Positions 1 to 6,360 of a stretch of 23,658 nt of DNA are shown here, one piece after another. Source of the stretch: an uncultured Bacteriovorax sp. GTDB taxonomy: Bacteria > Bdellovibrionota > Bacteriovoracia > Bacteriovoracales > Bacteriovoracaceae. The DNA lies in NCBI GenBank assembly GCA_946482295.1, contig CAMLRB010000027.1:1-23658 (forward strand), written 5' to 3'. The translations under genes were made by a program, and so were the position numbers. Numbering within the stretch: the first letter of the stretch is position 1; each line of letters starts with the position of its first letter. The notes beneath the pieces are model-generated. The model was not told where the DNA came from and searched no databases. It saw only the letters and a list, made by a program, of their open reading frames with translations.

Positions 1-380
1 GTTGATGAAAGATCTTTATTCCAATTCATATCTTCATACAACGAAGACACATCTAATTTCAAAGTGGGATCAAGCTTCAAAACAAAGTCCTGACAGGCTT
101 CCCAAAATTCAAGTGTCGCAGGCCTCAACGCATATATACGACTTTTACCTGAAGCTGAAACAGTCACTAAATTCTCGCTCAACATTTTTCTAAGATGCAT
201 CGAAGTATTCGCTACACTTTGATCAATCTTCACGGCCAAAACATCTACACTTAGTGGCGCTTGTGACAAAAAGTGAATTAACTTAATTCTCACTGGAGCA
301 GCGAGCCCACCAATCATGCCTGCCATGGTGTTGAATGAAGAATCTTGTTGAAGTTTTAAGGCCTGCAATTTTTTATTCAT
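1..380 (-). CDS. ArsR-family transcriptional regulator (partial, C-terminus outside window)
   Basis: The first 126 residues are visible, reading leftwards from the ATG at 378-380; the gene runs off the window. A winged helix-turn-helix of ArsR type spans about residues 20-90: 'LAAPVRIKLIHFLSQAPLSV', then 'VDVLAVKIDQSVANTSMHLR' as recognition region and 'GKSRIYAL' as wing. After it 'FWEACQDFVLKL' continues into what may be a further domain; ArsR proteins with a C-terminal rhodanese domain have this layout, but the rest is not visible. It diverges from a persulfide-dioxygenase-like gene, as BigR-type repressors do from blh. A perfect dyad lies in the shared promoter, so autorepression and control of the neighbour are likely (inference). 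There is no Shine-Dalgarno sequence; the predicted -10 ends 6 bases before the ATG. The family call is solid, the ligand unknown. Confidence 0.85.
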   Translation of the reverse strand, partial: MNKKLQALKLQQDSSFNTMAGMIGGLAAPVRIKLIHFLSQAPLSVDVLAVKIDQSVANTSMHLRKMLSENLVTVSASGKSRIYALRPATLEFWEACQDFVLKLDPTLKLDVSSLYEDMNWNKDLSS

Positions 381-386
381 TGTAGT

Positions 387-415
387 ATCCTAACATATAT
401 CATTCAATAAATCAA
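387..415 (-). promoter_or_regulatory. Promoter of the ArsR-type gene
   Basis: On the minus strand TTGATT (410-415) and TAGGAT (387-392) are separated by 17 bases. Only 6 bases (381-386) separate the -10 from the ATG, so transcription would begin at about the start codon. The -35 overlaps the dyad at 401-422. Confidence 0.5.
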
Positions 416-422
416 TTGAATG
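401..422. promoter_or_regulatory. Perfect inverted repeat, probable ArsR-type operator
   Basis: CATTCAAT (401-408) and ATTGAATG (415-422) are perfect 8-base inverted arms with a 6-base spacer. The dyad overlaps the predicted -35 elements of both divergent promoters, the right place for a repressor to silence both genes. AT-rich dyads of this kind are typical of ArsR/BigR operators. That this protein binds here is inferred from position. Confidence 0.65.
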
Positions 423-444
423 TTTGAATTTGGTCATTTATCCT
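416..444 (+). promoter_or_regulatory. Promoter of the MBL-fold hydrolase gene
   Basis: TTGAAT (416-421) and TATCCT (439-444) are separated by 17 bases, giving a leader of about 20 bases that carries AAGGAG at 459-464. The -35 lies inside the right arm of the dyad. Confidence 0.45.
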
Positions 445-470
445 AAATTTAAAGTTATAAGGAGCTTAGT

Positions 471-1346
471 ATGAATATAAAACACTTTTTTGATCCAGAT
501 ACTTTTACTCTCACTTATATAGTCAGTGATCCTGCTTCTAAAGATGCTATTATTATTGATCCCGTTTTGGATTTCGATCCAGCTTCAGGAACTGTGTCAG
601 ACGAAAGTCTCAAGCCAATCTTACATTATATCGCTGAAGAAAAGCTCAACATAAGGGCCATTTTGGAAACCCATGCTCATGCTGATCATTTATCGAGTTC
701 ACAATTATTAAAACAACTCTTTCCACAGGCCATTCTTGGAATTAGTGAGAAAATTAAAATTGTGCAAAAAACTTTTAAGGATCATTTCAATATAGAGTAT
801 TTGAAAACCGACGGTTCACAGTTTGATAGATTATTTAAAGACTTTGAAGAGGTTCAATTTGGTACTTTGAAGATGCAGGCCATTCCGACTCCTGGACATA
901 CTCCTGCATGCATGAGCTATTATTTCGACGGCCACGTTTTCACAGGCGATGCCCTTTTTATGCCTGATTATGGAACAGGCCGCTGTGATTTCCCTCGTGG
1001 TAGCGCAAGCGATCTTTATCAATCCATTGCAAAGAATCTTTATTCTCTTCCTGACAGTACTAAATATTATACTTGTCATGACTATTTACCTAATGGGCGT
1101 GCATTGAAATTTCAATCAACTATTGGTGAAAGCAAAAAATCAAATGTGCAAATTAAGGCGGAAACACGTGAAGATGAATATATAAATTTTAGACAAGAAC
1201 GTGATAAAACTCTTAAGGCCCCTCGCCTACTTTTACCAAGCATTCAAATAAATATAGATGCTGGAAAATTCCCCCCCAGAGAAGCAAATGATAAATCCTA
1301 TTTAAAATTGCCGCTTAACTCAAAAGTTACATCTGGAAAATTATGA
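471..1346 (+). CDS. MBL-fold metallo-hydrolase, persulfide dioxygenase (ETHE1/Blh)-like
   Basis: This 291-residue protein has the full metallo-beta-lactamase fold signature: THAHADH (H68, H70, D72, H73), TPGHTP (H143), 'VFTGDALF' (D160) and 'YTCHDYLP' (H203). The long 'PDYGTGRCDFPRGSASDLYQ' stretch is typical of the ETHE1/Blh branch, whose known members are iron-dependent and oxidise glutathione persulfide to sulfite. The tail from about residue 235 ('INFRQERDKTLKAPRLLLPS') also matches Blh-type proteins. There is no signal peptide, so it is cytoplasmic. AAGGAG (459-464) precedes the ATG by 6 bases. The divergent ArsR-type gene and the dyad between them suggest induction by sulfide or persulfide (inference). 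A generic glyoxalase-II-like hydrolase is the alternative. Confidence 0.87.
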   Translation: MNIKHFFDPDTFTLTYIVSDPASKDAIIIDPVLDFDPASGTVSDESLKPILHYIAEEKLNIRAILETHAHADHLSSSQLLKQLFPQAILGISEKIKIVQKTFKDHFNIEYLKTDGSQFDRLFKDFEEVQFGTLKMQAIPTPGHTPACMSYYFDGHVFTGDALFMPDYGTGRCDFPRGSASDLYQSIAKNLYSLPDSTKYYTCHDYLPNGRALKFQSTIGESKKSNVQIKAETREDEYINFRQERDKTLKAPRLLLPSIQINIDAGKFPPREANDKSYLKLPLNSKVTSGKL

Positions 1347-1357
1347 AAGATTAAAGA

Positions 1358-2254
1358 TTAAGGATAGTTTACAGGTATCGGAGGATCATTTGGGAGTGGG
1401 ATACGCTCATCGTCACCAGGAACATTAGGAAAAGTTCCATCTCTCCATGCTTTTTTAGCCGCTTCAATTTTTTCCTGTGAACTAGAGACGAGATTCCACC
1501 AAATGAATCGTTCCTCTGGAAAACGCTCTCCTCCAACGATGACAAAAAGGGCATCGGCTGAAAAGCTGACTTCAATCGCGCTGTCTCCTTTAAAGACAAT
1601 CATCTGAGTTGACTGGAAAGTTTCGCTTCCCACGTTCACACATCCTTCAACCACATAAAGAGCGTGTTCGTGCCCAATACGTTCAAATGAAAAATCTCCG
1701 ACATCTTTCGCACGTAAAACGATAAACGTCATCGGACTGTAAGCATGAAGTTTTGATTTCATCCCAAGCGCTTCTCCCGCCACAACGTGAGCGGAGTAAG
1801 TAGGATTTTCGATGAAAGGAATATCTTCTTTTTTGTAATGATGAAAACTTGGATCAACTTCTTCTTTATCTTTTGGAAGGGCCACCCAAAATTGTAATCC
1901 ATGAATCGTGCGATCATGTGTTCTGGCCTCAGACGTTTCACGTTCAGAGTGAGCAATTCCCTTTCCGGCCGTCATCCAATTTACTTCACCTGGTACAATC
2001 AGCTGTTGGTAGCCAAGAGAATCGCGATGAAAAATTTCGCCTTCAAAGAGATATGTGAGAGTGGAAAGACCAATGTGAGGATGAGGTCTTACATCCATGT
2101 GGTCTTTTGGTGCGTGCATGTAAGCAGGTCCCATGTGATCGAGAAAAATAAATGGTCCTACCATGCGACGTTTGGCCCACGGTAAAATTCTGCGTACGGG
2201 AACACCGATATCTTTTTCTCTGGGATTAATGATGAGATCAATTTCATTTTTCAT
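1358..2254 (-). CDS. Pirin family protein
   Basis: This 298-residue two-domain cupin has the pirin N-terminal signature 'RPHPHIGLSTLTYLFEGE' and 'MTAGKGIAHSE'. The four likely metal ligands are H58, H60, H102 and E104, all present. 'HGLQFWVALP' (residues 118-127) is also characteristic. Pirins bind one iron in the N-terminal barrel; bacterial members include quercetinases and proteins that modulate metabolic enzymes, so the exact role cannot be read. Full family length, no signal peptide. A purine-rich AGAGG precedes the ATG. It converges on the MBL-fold gene with only 11 bases between stops and no visible terminator. Confidence 0.93.
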   Translation of the reverse strand: MKNEIDLIINPREKDIGVPVRRILPWAKRRMVGPFIFLDHMGPAYMHAPKDHMDVRPHPHIGLSTLTYLFEGEIFHRDSLGYQQLIVPGEVNWMTAGKGIAHSERETSEARTHDRTIHGLQFWVALPKDKEEVDPSFHHYKKEDIPFIENPTYSAHVVAGEALGMKSKLHAYSPMTFIVLRAKDVGDFSFERIGHEHALYVVEGCVNVGSETFQSTQMIVFKGDSAIEVSFSADALFVIVGGERFPEERFIWWNLVSSSQEKIEAAKKAWRDGTFPNVPGDDERIPLPNDPPIPVNYP

Positions 2255-2343
2255 AGTGGCCTCTTTTTCCTTAAATGTTGCCTTGTTCTGTCTTATTTGT
2301 CTGCAATGAATTTCTCGGCCTCTGTTTTGAATAAATTCTTTCG

Positions 2344-3021
2344 ATGATTGAGAGAATTAAAAAACGCCCGCGTCTATTTATCATGATTATTGGATTGATT
2401 GCTTCGCTTCTTTTTTTTGAAGAAGTTGTTGACGATGTTTTTCATGATCCAACTGTTGGCGATTATGAGGCGAGCGTCTTTGATAAAAGAATTGCTGACC
2501 AAGTGCTTAAAATGCAGACAACAACACTCAATCAGGTGATGATTGATTTAACGGCCCTTGGGTCCGTGAGTGTGATCGCAACACTTTTTATTATTCTTGC
2601 ATCAGTCATGATGGTCTACCGCGATTTTCGGGGACTCATTTATTTAAGTGTTGTACTCGTTGGTGCTGGAGCAATTCCATTTTGGTTAAAGAATATTTTT
2701 AATCGAGAGCGTCCCATCGTCGACAATCACCTTGTGCGCGTTTCAGATCTCTCCTTTCCCTCAGGTCACACTTTTGCAGCAACGGCCCTCTATATCGCTT
2801 TGGCGTATTATACGGCGAAGTTTGCACGAACTTGGTGCCATGAGCTTTTCTTTTATTTTTTAGGTTTCCTTGTCATAATGACAGTAGGTGTTTCACGGAT
2901 TTATTTAGGCGTTCATTTTTCAACGGACGTTATCGGTGGACTCAGTAGTGGAGCGGCCTGGGGATTTTTAGTCTCAATAATATTTGAATCACAAAAATTA
3001 ATAAAAAGAGGTTTAACATGA
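2344..3021 (+). CDS. PAP2 (type 2 phosphatidic acid phosphatase) membrane protein
   Basis: This 225-residue integral membrane protein carries all three PAP2 motifs: K116-X6-R123-P124, P139-S-G-H142, and S184-R185-X5-H191-X3-D195. Hydrophobic segments lie at about 11-25, 75-92, 98-115, 145-160, 167-183 and 200-214. PAP2 enzymes remove phosphate from phosphatidic acid, undecaprenyl pyrophosphate or related lipids on the outer face of the inner membrane; which of these cannot be told. No Shine-Dalgarno sequence precedes the ATG; TAAATT ends 6 bases upstream but has no good -35. The stop overlaps the next start by 4 bases (ATGA), so the two are translationally coupled although their products look unrelated. 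Confidence 0.92.
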   Translation: MIERIKKRPRLFIMIIGLIASLLFFEEVVDDVFHDPTVGDYEASVFDKRIADQVLKMQTTTLNQVMIDLTALGSVSVIATLFIILASVMMVYRDFRGLIYLSVVLVGAGAIPFWLKNIFNRERPIVDNHLVRVSDLSFPSGHTFAATALYIALAYYTAKFARTWCHELFFYFLGFLVIMTVGVSRIYLGVHFSTDVIGGLSSGAAWGFLVSIIFESQKLIKRGLT

Positions 3022-3890
3022 AATCATTTTCAACATGTTTATGGTTTGATAGCGAAGGACTGCCAGCAGCAGAATTTTACACATCTCTCTTTCGAGACTC
3101 GAGCATCGAAATAGTCAATCCTTATCCAGAAACCGGTCATGATATTCATGGAGGAACCGCCGGAAAAGTGATGGTCGTTTATTACAAATTAATGGGACAG
3201 GAATTTTTAAATCTTAATGGTGGACCTATCTTTACTCACTCTCAATCTTATTCAAATTTTGTGTCGCTTAAAAATGAAGTTGAGCTAGATAAAATTTGGA
3301 ATGCATTTCAACCCAATGGAGAAGTTCGAATGCCATTAAAGGCCTATGAATGGTCACCAAAATACGGATGGGTGAAAGATCGTTTCGGTGTTGAATGGCA
3401 GTTAATGTTAGATCCAGAAGGTACAGAAGGAATTTTTCCGGCCATGCTTTTCACAGATAAGATGTATGGAAAAGGAGAAGCGGCGATCAATTACTACACT
3501 AGGCTTTTTCCAAATTCCTCGATCGAGAACATGTATCGAAATCCCCAGGATAATACAGTCATGTATGCTTCATTTAAGCTCTTTGGAAAAAACTTTGTGC
3601 TCATGGAAGGTCCAGGTGAACATGCTTCGAAGTTCAGCGAAGCATTTTCCATAACCGTTCCCTGTAAAGATCAGGCAGAGATCGATTTCTACTGGAATGA
3701 AATGACAAAAAACGGCGGTGAAGAATCTCAGTGTGGTTGGTTGAAAGATAAATTCGGTCTCTCGTGGCAGATTGTTCCAGAAGGTGTTGAAAAAATAATG
3801 TCAGGAAAAAACAAGGAAGCCGCTATGGCGGCCATGTTACAGATGAAAAAATTTGACATAGCCGCTTTAGAAAAAGCAGCGCAGGCATAA
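3018..3890 (+). CDS. Tandem VOC-fold (PhnB-like, '3-dmu-9_3-mt') protein
   Basis: This 290-residue cytoplasmic protein has two copies of a PhnB-like glyoxalase/VOC module. Copy 1 is about residues 1-140 ('STCLWFDSEGLPAAEFYTSL' to 'YGWVKDRFGVEWQLML'), copy 2 about 145-265 ('AMLFTDKMYGKGEAAINYYT' to 'CGWLKDKFGLSWQIVP'). Each copy opens with the 'F....A..FY..LF' helix and closes with 'GW.KD.FG..WQ'. Many such proteins are called 3-demethylubiquinone methyltransferase by domain name, but the domain is not a methyltransferase and the function is unknown. A C-terminal helical tail (266-290) carries 'EAAMAAMLQMKKFDIAALEK'. Translation is coupled to the upstream PAP2 gene. Confidence 0.88.
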   Translation: MKSFSTCLWFDSEGLPAAEFYTSLFRDSSIEIVNPYPETGHDIHGGTAGKVMVVYYKLMGQEFLNLNGGPIFTHSQSYSNFVSLKNEVELDKIWNAFQPNGEVRMPLKAYEWSPKYGWVKDRFGVEWQLMLDPEGTEGIFPAMLFTDKMYGKGEAAINYYTRLFPNSSIENMYRNPQDNTVMYASFKLFGKNFVLMEGPGEHASKFSEAFSITVPCKDQAEIDFYWNEMTKNGGEESQCGWLKDKFGLSWQIVPEGVEKIMSGKNKEAAMAAMLQMKKFDIAALEKAAQA

Positions 3891-3920
3891 ATCTTGTATT
3901 TACTTTCATAGGAGGATCCT

Positions 3921-4100
3921 ATGAAAAAACTATTTATAATTGGTTTAATTTTAGTGGGATGTTCACAAAATTCGACTGAACGTCCAGTAAATGCCCCAGA
4001 CAATACTAGATCTCCAGCATCATCTGACAGAATAGAACTTGAACAAGGTCGTGGGCCACTCGAAAAATGTCAATCAAGCCCACACAGCAAAACGTGTTAG
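3921..4100 (+). CDS. Small lipoprotein, 59 residues
   Basis: A short gene with a strong AGGAGG box (3910-3915) just upstream of the ATG. The product begins MKKLFIIGLILVGCSQNS: two lysines, a hydrophobic core and the lipobox LVGC (C14), so it should be lipidated by Lgt and cut by signal peptidase II. The mature part is about 46 residues, hydrophilic, with two further cysteines (near 50 and at the last residue, 59) that could form a disulfide. No family is recognised. It follows the PhnB-like gene by 30 bases and its stop overlaps by 4 bases the stop of the convergent lipoprotein. The lipobox plus the ribosome site make it a convincing gene despite its size. Confidence 0.75.
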   Translation: MKKLFIIGLILVGCSQNSTERPVNAPDNTRSPASSDRIELEQGRGPLEKCQSSPHSKTC

Positions 4101-4561
4101 TAGATTTCACCTGTTGGTAAGACAGTCATAGGCTGACCAAAAGTAATGGAATGAACTTCTTTGAAGTTAGATTTTTTGAGCTGACCTTCAATACACTTCT
4201 TTAGAGGTTCAGGAAGTTTGTTATTGTTGTCGTCAACGTCTATGAAAGTAGCTTTTCCTTTTTTGTCACTGCTGATGATTGTGCAGATTTGATAAGGGAC
4301 CTTTATTTCAGGACTGATTGTATCAACGCACTTTTTAACAGCATTATAAACAATAGGGGCAGAAGATTTTTTTATCATCGCGATTTGGACTGGTTTATCT
4401 GGAGTTTTTTTATCTTTGTTGAGAAAATCTAAACCGCGCTTCGTACAATTGACTTGAGGATCAAAAACGGGTCCTTTTGGTTCTTCGATGATTTCAGTTA
4501 GAGGATTAGTTCCGCAAGAAACAAAACTTACCAGTGTTAACAATAATAAAAATTTTATAAT
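4097..4561 (-). CDS. Hypothetical lipoprotein, probable AUU start
   Basis: The mature protein (about 135 residues after the cysteine) has no recognised family, but its layout, 'VKKCVDT', a beta-rich 'YQICTIISSDKKGKATFIDV' stretch, then 'LPEPLKKCIEGQLKKSNFKE', loosely recalls the TonB-like C-terminal domain of AgmX/PglI proteins (weak). The frame has no ATG or GTG between the upstream stop and the lipobox VSC. A TTG at 4541-4543 would give a signal peptide without positive charge and has no ribosome site. ATT at 4559-4561 gives IIKFLLLLTLVSFVSC, a normal lipoprotein signal, with AGGGG 5 bases upstream; I chose that. The start overlaps the end of the AraC-family gene, so the two are probably coupled. 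Confidence 0.7.
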   Translation of the reverse strand: MIKFLLLLTLVSFVSCGTNPLTEIIEEPKGPVFDPQVNCTKRGLDFLNKDKKTPDKPVQIAMIKKSSAPIVYNAVKKCVDTISPEIKVPYQICTIISSDKKGKATFIDVDDNNNKLPEPLKKCIEGQLKKSNFKEVHSITFGQPMTVLPTGEIY

Positions 4562-5412
4562 CTCATCCCCTGCTTGGTTTGATCTTGTTTTCTAAAATCG
4601 CGTGGAGAGAGTCCGGCAATTTTTTTAAATGATTTCGAAAACGAGAAGCCATCAGTATAACCTACATTTACAGCGACGACATCAATATTGTCGGAGGTTG
4701 TCGAGAGAAGATTCATTGCTTTTTGAATGCGAAGGACGGCCAAGTAATGAAGAGGCGTATCTCCAAGGGACATTTTAAATTTTTTAGCGAGTCCTGCGCG
4801 GGACAGACCCGATTCACGGGCAAGTTCTTCAAGAGTCCAATCACGAGACGGATCGGCATGCAAAAGCTCAAGTGATTTGCGAACACCTTGATCATTAAGA
4901 GCGTAGGCCCAATTTGACAGTGATGAATCCATAGACATGATGATTTTTCTAAAAGTATATGAAAAGAGTATATCCAATAAAGAATGTGTAATGCTTGCTG
5001 AGCCGATTTTCGGTGAGCGCACTTCACTCGCTAATAAATTGATCACGGATTGATATTGATGAACATCATCAGCTTCATCTGTCTTCACAATAAACCATTC
5101 TGGAATATTGGCGAGCATAGGATGAACGGGATCATTCCAGAGCTGATAAACTCCACTCACCAAGGTGACACCTATAGTTGTTTTAAGTTCATGCGAACGG
5201 GCACGTGCCATGAAAGCGAGATCCCCTTTCTGTAATTTGAGAACTTCTTTTGATCCCTTCGTTGTGATCGTGGCCTCACCGGAAAGAATAAGATGCAACC
5301 CCATACTTTTATCACATGGGAAATGATGACTCTCGCCTTTGGCAAAAGTGGTGTGATTAAGAAGTCGGCTCTTTAGACCGGCCTGTTGTAAGACATCGGC
5401 AAGTATATCCAT
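4555..5412 (-). CDS. AraC-family transcriptional regulator with cupin sensor domain
   Basis: This 285-residue regulator (from the ATG at 5410-5412) has an N-terminal cupin of the Cupin_6/AraC_N type (about 1-165; 'MGLHLILSGEATI', 'LQKGDLAFMARARSHEL') and a C-terminal double helix-turn-helix of AraC/XylS type (about 185-275; 'WTLEELARESGLSRAGLAKK', 'VAVNVGYTDGFSFSKSFKK', 'GLSPRDFRK'). A TTG five codons earlier is less likely: the promoter -10 ends only 6 bases before the ATG, so the mRNA would begin at the ATG. It diverges from an NmrA-like reductase gene; AraC regulators of this subtype often control a neighbouring reductase. The last codons overlap the start of the downstream lipoprotein. 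Confidence 0.9.
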   Translation of the reverse strand: MDILADVLQQAGLKSRLLNHTTFAKGESHHFPCDKSMGLHLILSGEATITTKGSKEVLKLQKGDLAFMARARSHELKTTIGVTLVSGVYQLWNDPVHPMLANIPEWFIVKTDEADDVHQYQSVINLLASEVRSPKIGSASITHSLLDILFSYTFRKIIMSMDSSLSNWAYALNDQGVRKSLELLHADPSRDWTLEELARESGLSRAGLAKKFKMSLGDTPLHYLAVLRIQKAMNLLSTTSDNIDVVAVNVGYTDGFSFSKSFKKIAGLSPRDFRKQDQTKQGMRL

Positions 5413-5418
5413 AAAAGT

Positions 5419-5447
5419 ATAATACAATAGACTCTAGGACATGTAAA
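5419..5447 (-). promoter_or_regulatory. Promoter of the AraC-family gene (leaderless geometry)
   Basis: On the minus strand TTTACA (5442-5447) and TATTAT (5419-5424) are separated by exactly 17 bases, each one mismatch from consensus. Six bases separate the -10 from the ATG, so +1 falls at about the A of the start codon. The -35 overlaps the left copy of the TAAACTGG repeat. Confidence 0.7.
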
Positions 5448-5493
5448 CTGGACTTTTGCGCATTCAAAGTATACAAAAAAGGACCTAAACTGG
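5444..5493. repeat. Direct repeat of TAAACTGG, possible AraC-family binding sites
   Basis: TAAACTGG occurs at 5444-5451 and 5486-5493, 42 bases apart, which is four helical turns. Each copy is preceded by GGAC (5437-5440 and 5481-5484). AraC-type proteins bind direct repeats. One copy covers the regulator's own -35, the other lies just before the reductase gene. Confidence 0.5.
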
Positions 5494-5497
5494 TCCT
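5480..5497. promoter_or_regulatory. Inverted repeat upstream of the NmrA-like gene
   Basis: AGGACC (5480-5485) and GGTCCT (5492-5497) form perfect 6-base arms around TAAACT. The element ends 3 bases before the ribosome site AGGAGA. It could be an operator, or a small hairpin in the 5' end of the mRNA. Confidence 0.5.
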
Positions 5498-5513
5498 AAC
5501 AGGAGAACGCAAA

Positions 5514-6350
5514 ATGAATAAAATATTAGTCTTAGGTGCAAACGGAACAGTCGGAACAGAGCTTGTAAAACTTTTAAACAAAGGTGGTGAACAAGTATTA
5601 GCCGCAACATCAAAAAAGGAAACTAAACCAGGAGAGGTTCACTTTAATATTCAAACTCGTGAAGGTCTGGAAAATGCTTTCAATGGTGTCACTAAGCTCT
5701 ACTTAATGTCGCCTCCAGGATTAACGAATCAAGATGAACTTCTTATCCCTCTCATTAATGAAGCGAAAAAAAGAGGTCTTAAAAAAGTGATTCTGATGAC
5801 TGCAATGGGTGCCAATGCAGATGAAAACTCACCGTTTAGAAAGGCGGAAATCGCACTGGAAAAATCGGGACTAACTTATAATATTATTCGTCCGAACTGG
5901 TTCATGCAAAACTTCAACACGTTTTGGATTCAAGGAATCAACGGCCAAAACAAGATTTTTCTTCCAGTAGGAAAAGCAAAAGGAAGTTTTATCGATGCTC
6001 GTGATATTGCACTCACGGCCTTCACTCTTTTTAAGACAGATAAATTTGATAATCGAGATTTTGATCTCACTGGATCACGTGCTCTTGATCACGATGAAGT
6101 GGGAAGAATTCTATCAGATGTTTCTGGACGAACCATTGGGTATCAGGACATCACATCGGAAGAAATGTACGATGGACTTCGTGGTGCAGGTCTTCCTGAA
6201 AACTATGCCAAATTTTTGATCGTTATTCTTGAATACTTCAAATTAGGTTATGCTGAACGCACAACTGACAACGTGGCCCTCATTACAGGAGAGAAACCAC
6301 GTACAATCGAGAGTTATGCGCAAGATTACAAGTCGTCTTGGTTAGTCTAA
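5514..6350 (+). CDS. NmrA-like NAD(P)-binding reductase (atypical SDR)
   Basis: This 278-residue cytoplasmic Rossmann protein starts MNKILVLGANGTVGTELVKL, with the GXXGXXG dinucleotide motif at residues 8-14. Other NmrA/QorB-type features are 'KVILMTAMGANADENSPFRK' in the middle and 'LTYNIIRPNWFMQNFNTFW' around residues 120-138, where the usual SDR catalytic Tyr-Lys pair is absent, as in atypical SDRs. C-terminal substrate region: 'FDLTGSRALDHDEVGRILSD'. Likely a quinone or azo-type oxidoreductase, or a redox sensor; the substrate is not deducible. AGGAGA (5501-5506) lies 7 bases before the ATG. The divergent AraC-type gene is the probable regulator. It converges on nrfA. Confidence 0.87.
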   Translation: MNKILVLGANGTVGTELVKLLNKGGEQVLAATSKKETKPGEVHFNIQTREGLENAFNGVTKLYLMSPPGLTNQDELLIPLINEAKKRGLKKVILMTAMGANADENSPFRKAEIALEKSGLTYNIIRPNWFMQNFNTFWIQGINGQNKIFLPVGKAKGSFIDARDIALTAFTLFKTDKFDNRDFDLTGSRALDHDEVGRILSDVSGRTIGYQDITSEEMYDGLRGAGLPENYAKFLIVILEYFKLGYAERTTDNVALITGEKPRTIESYAQDYKSSWLV

Positions 6351-6360
6351 TTTCGTGTCT

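Noticed and set aside
831..1079. Antisense reading frames inside long genes (for example within the MBL-fold, nrfA, kinase and ClC genes)
   Set aside because: They have low-complexity or unnatural composition, no ribosome sites and no recognisable domains, and lie opposite genes with strong family matches.
4541..4543. TTG as the start of the lipoprotein at 4097
   Set aside because: No ribosome site upstream, and the signal peptide would lack any basic residue.
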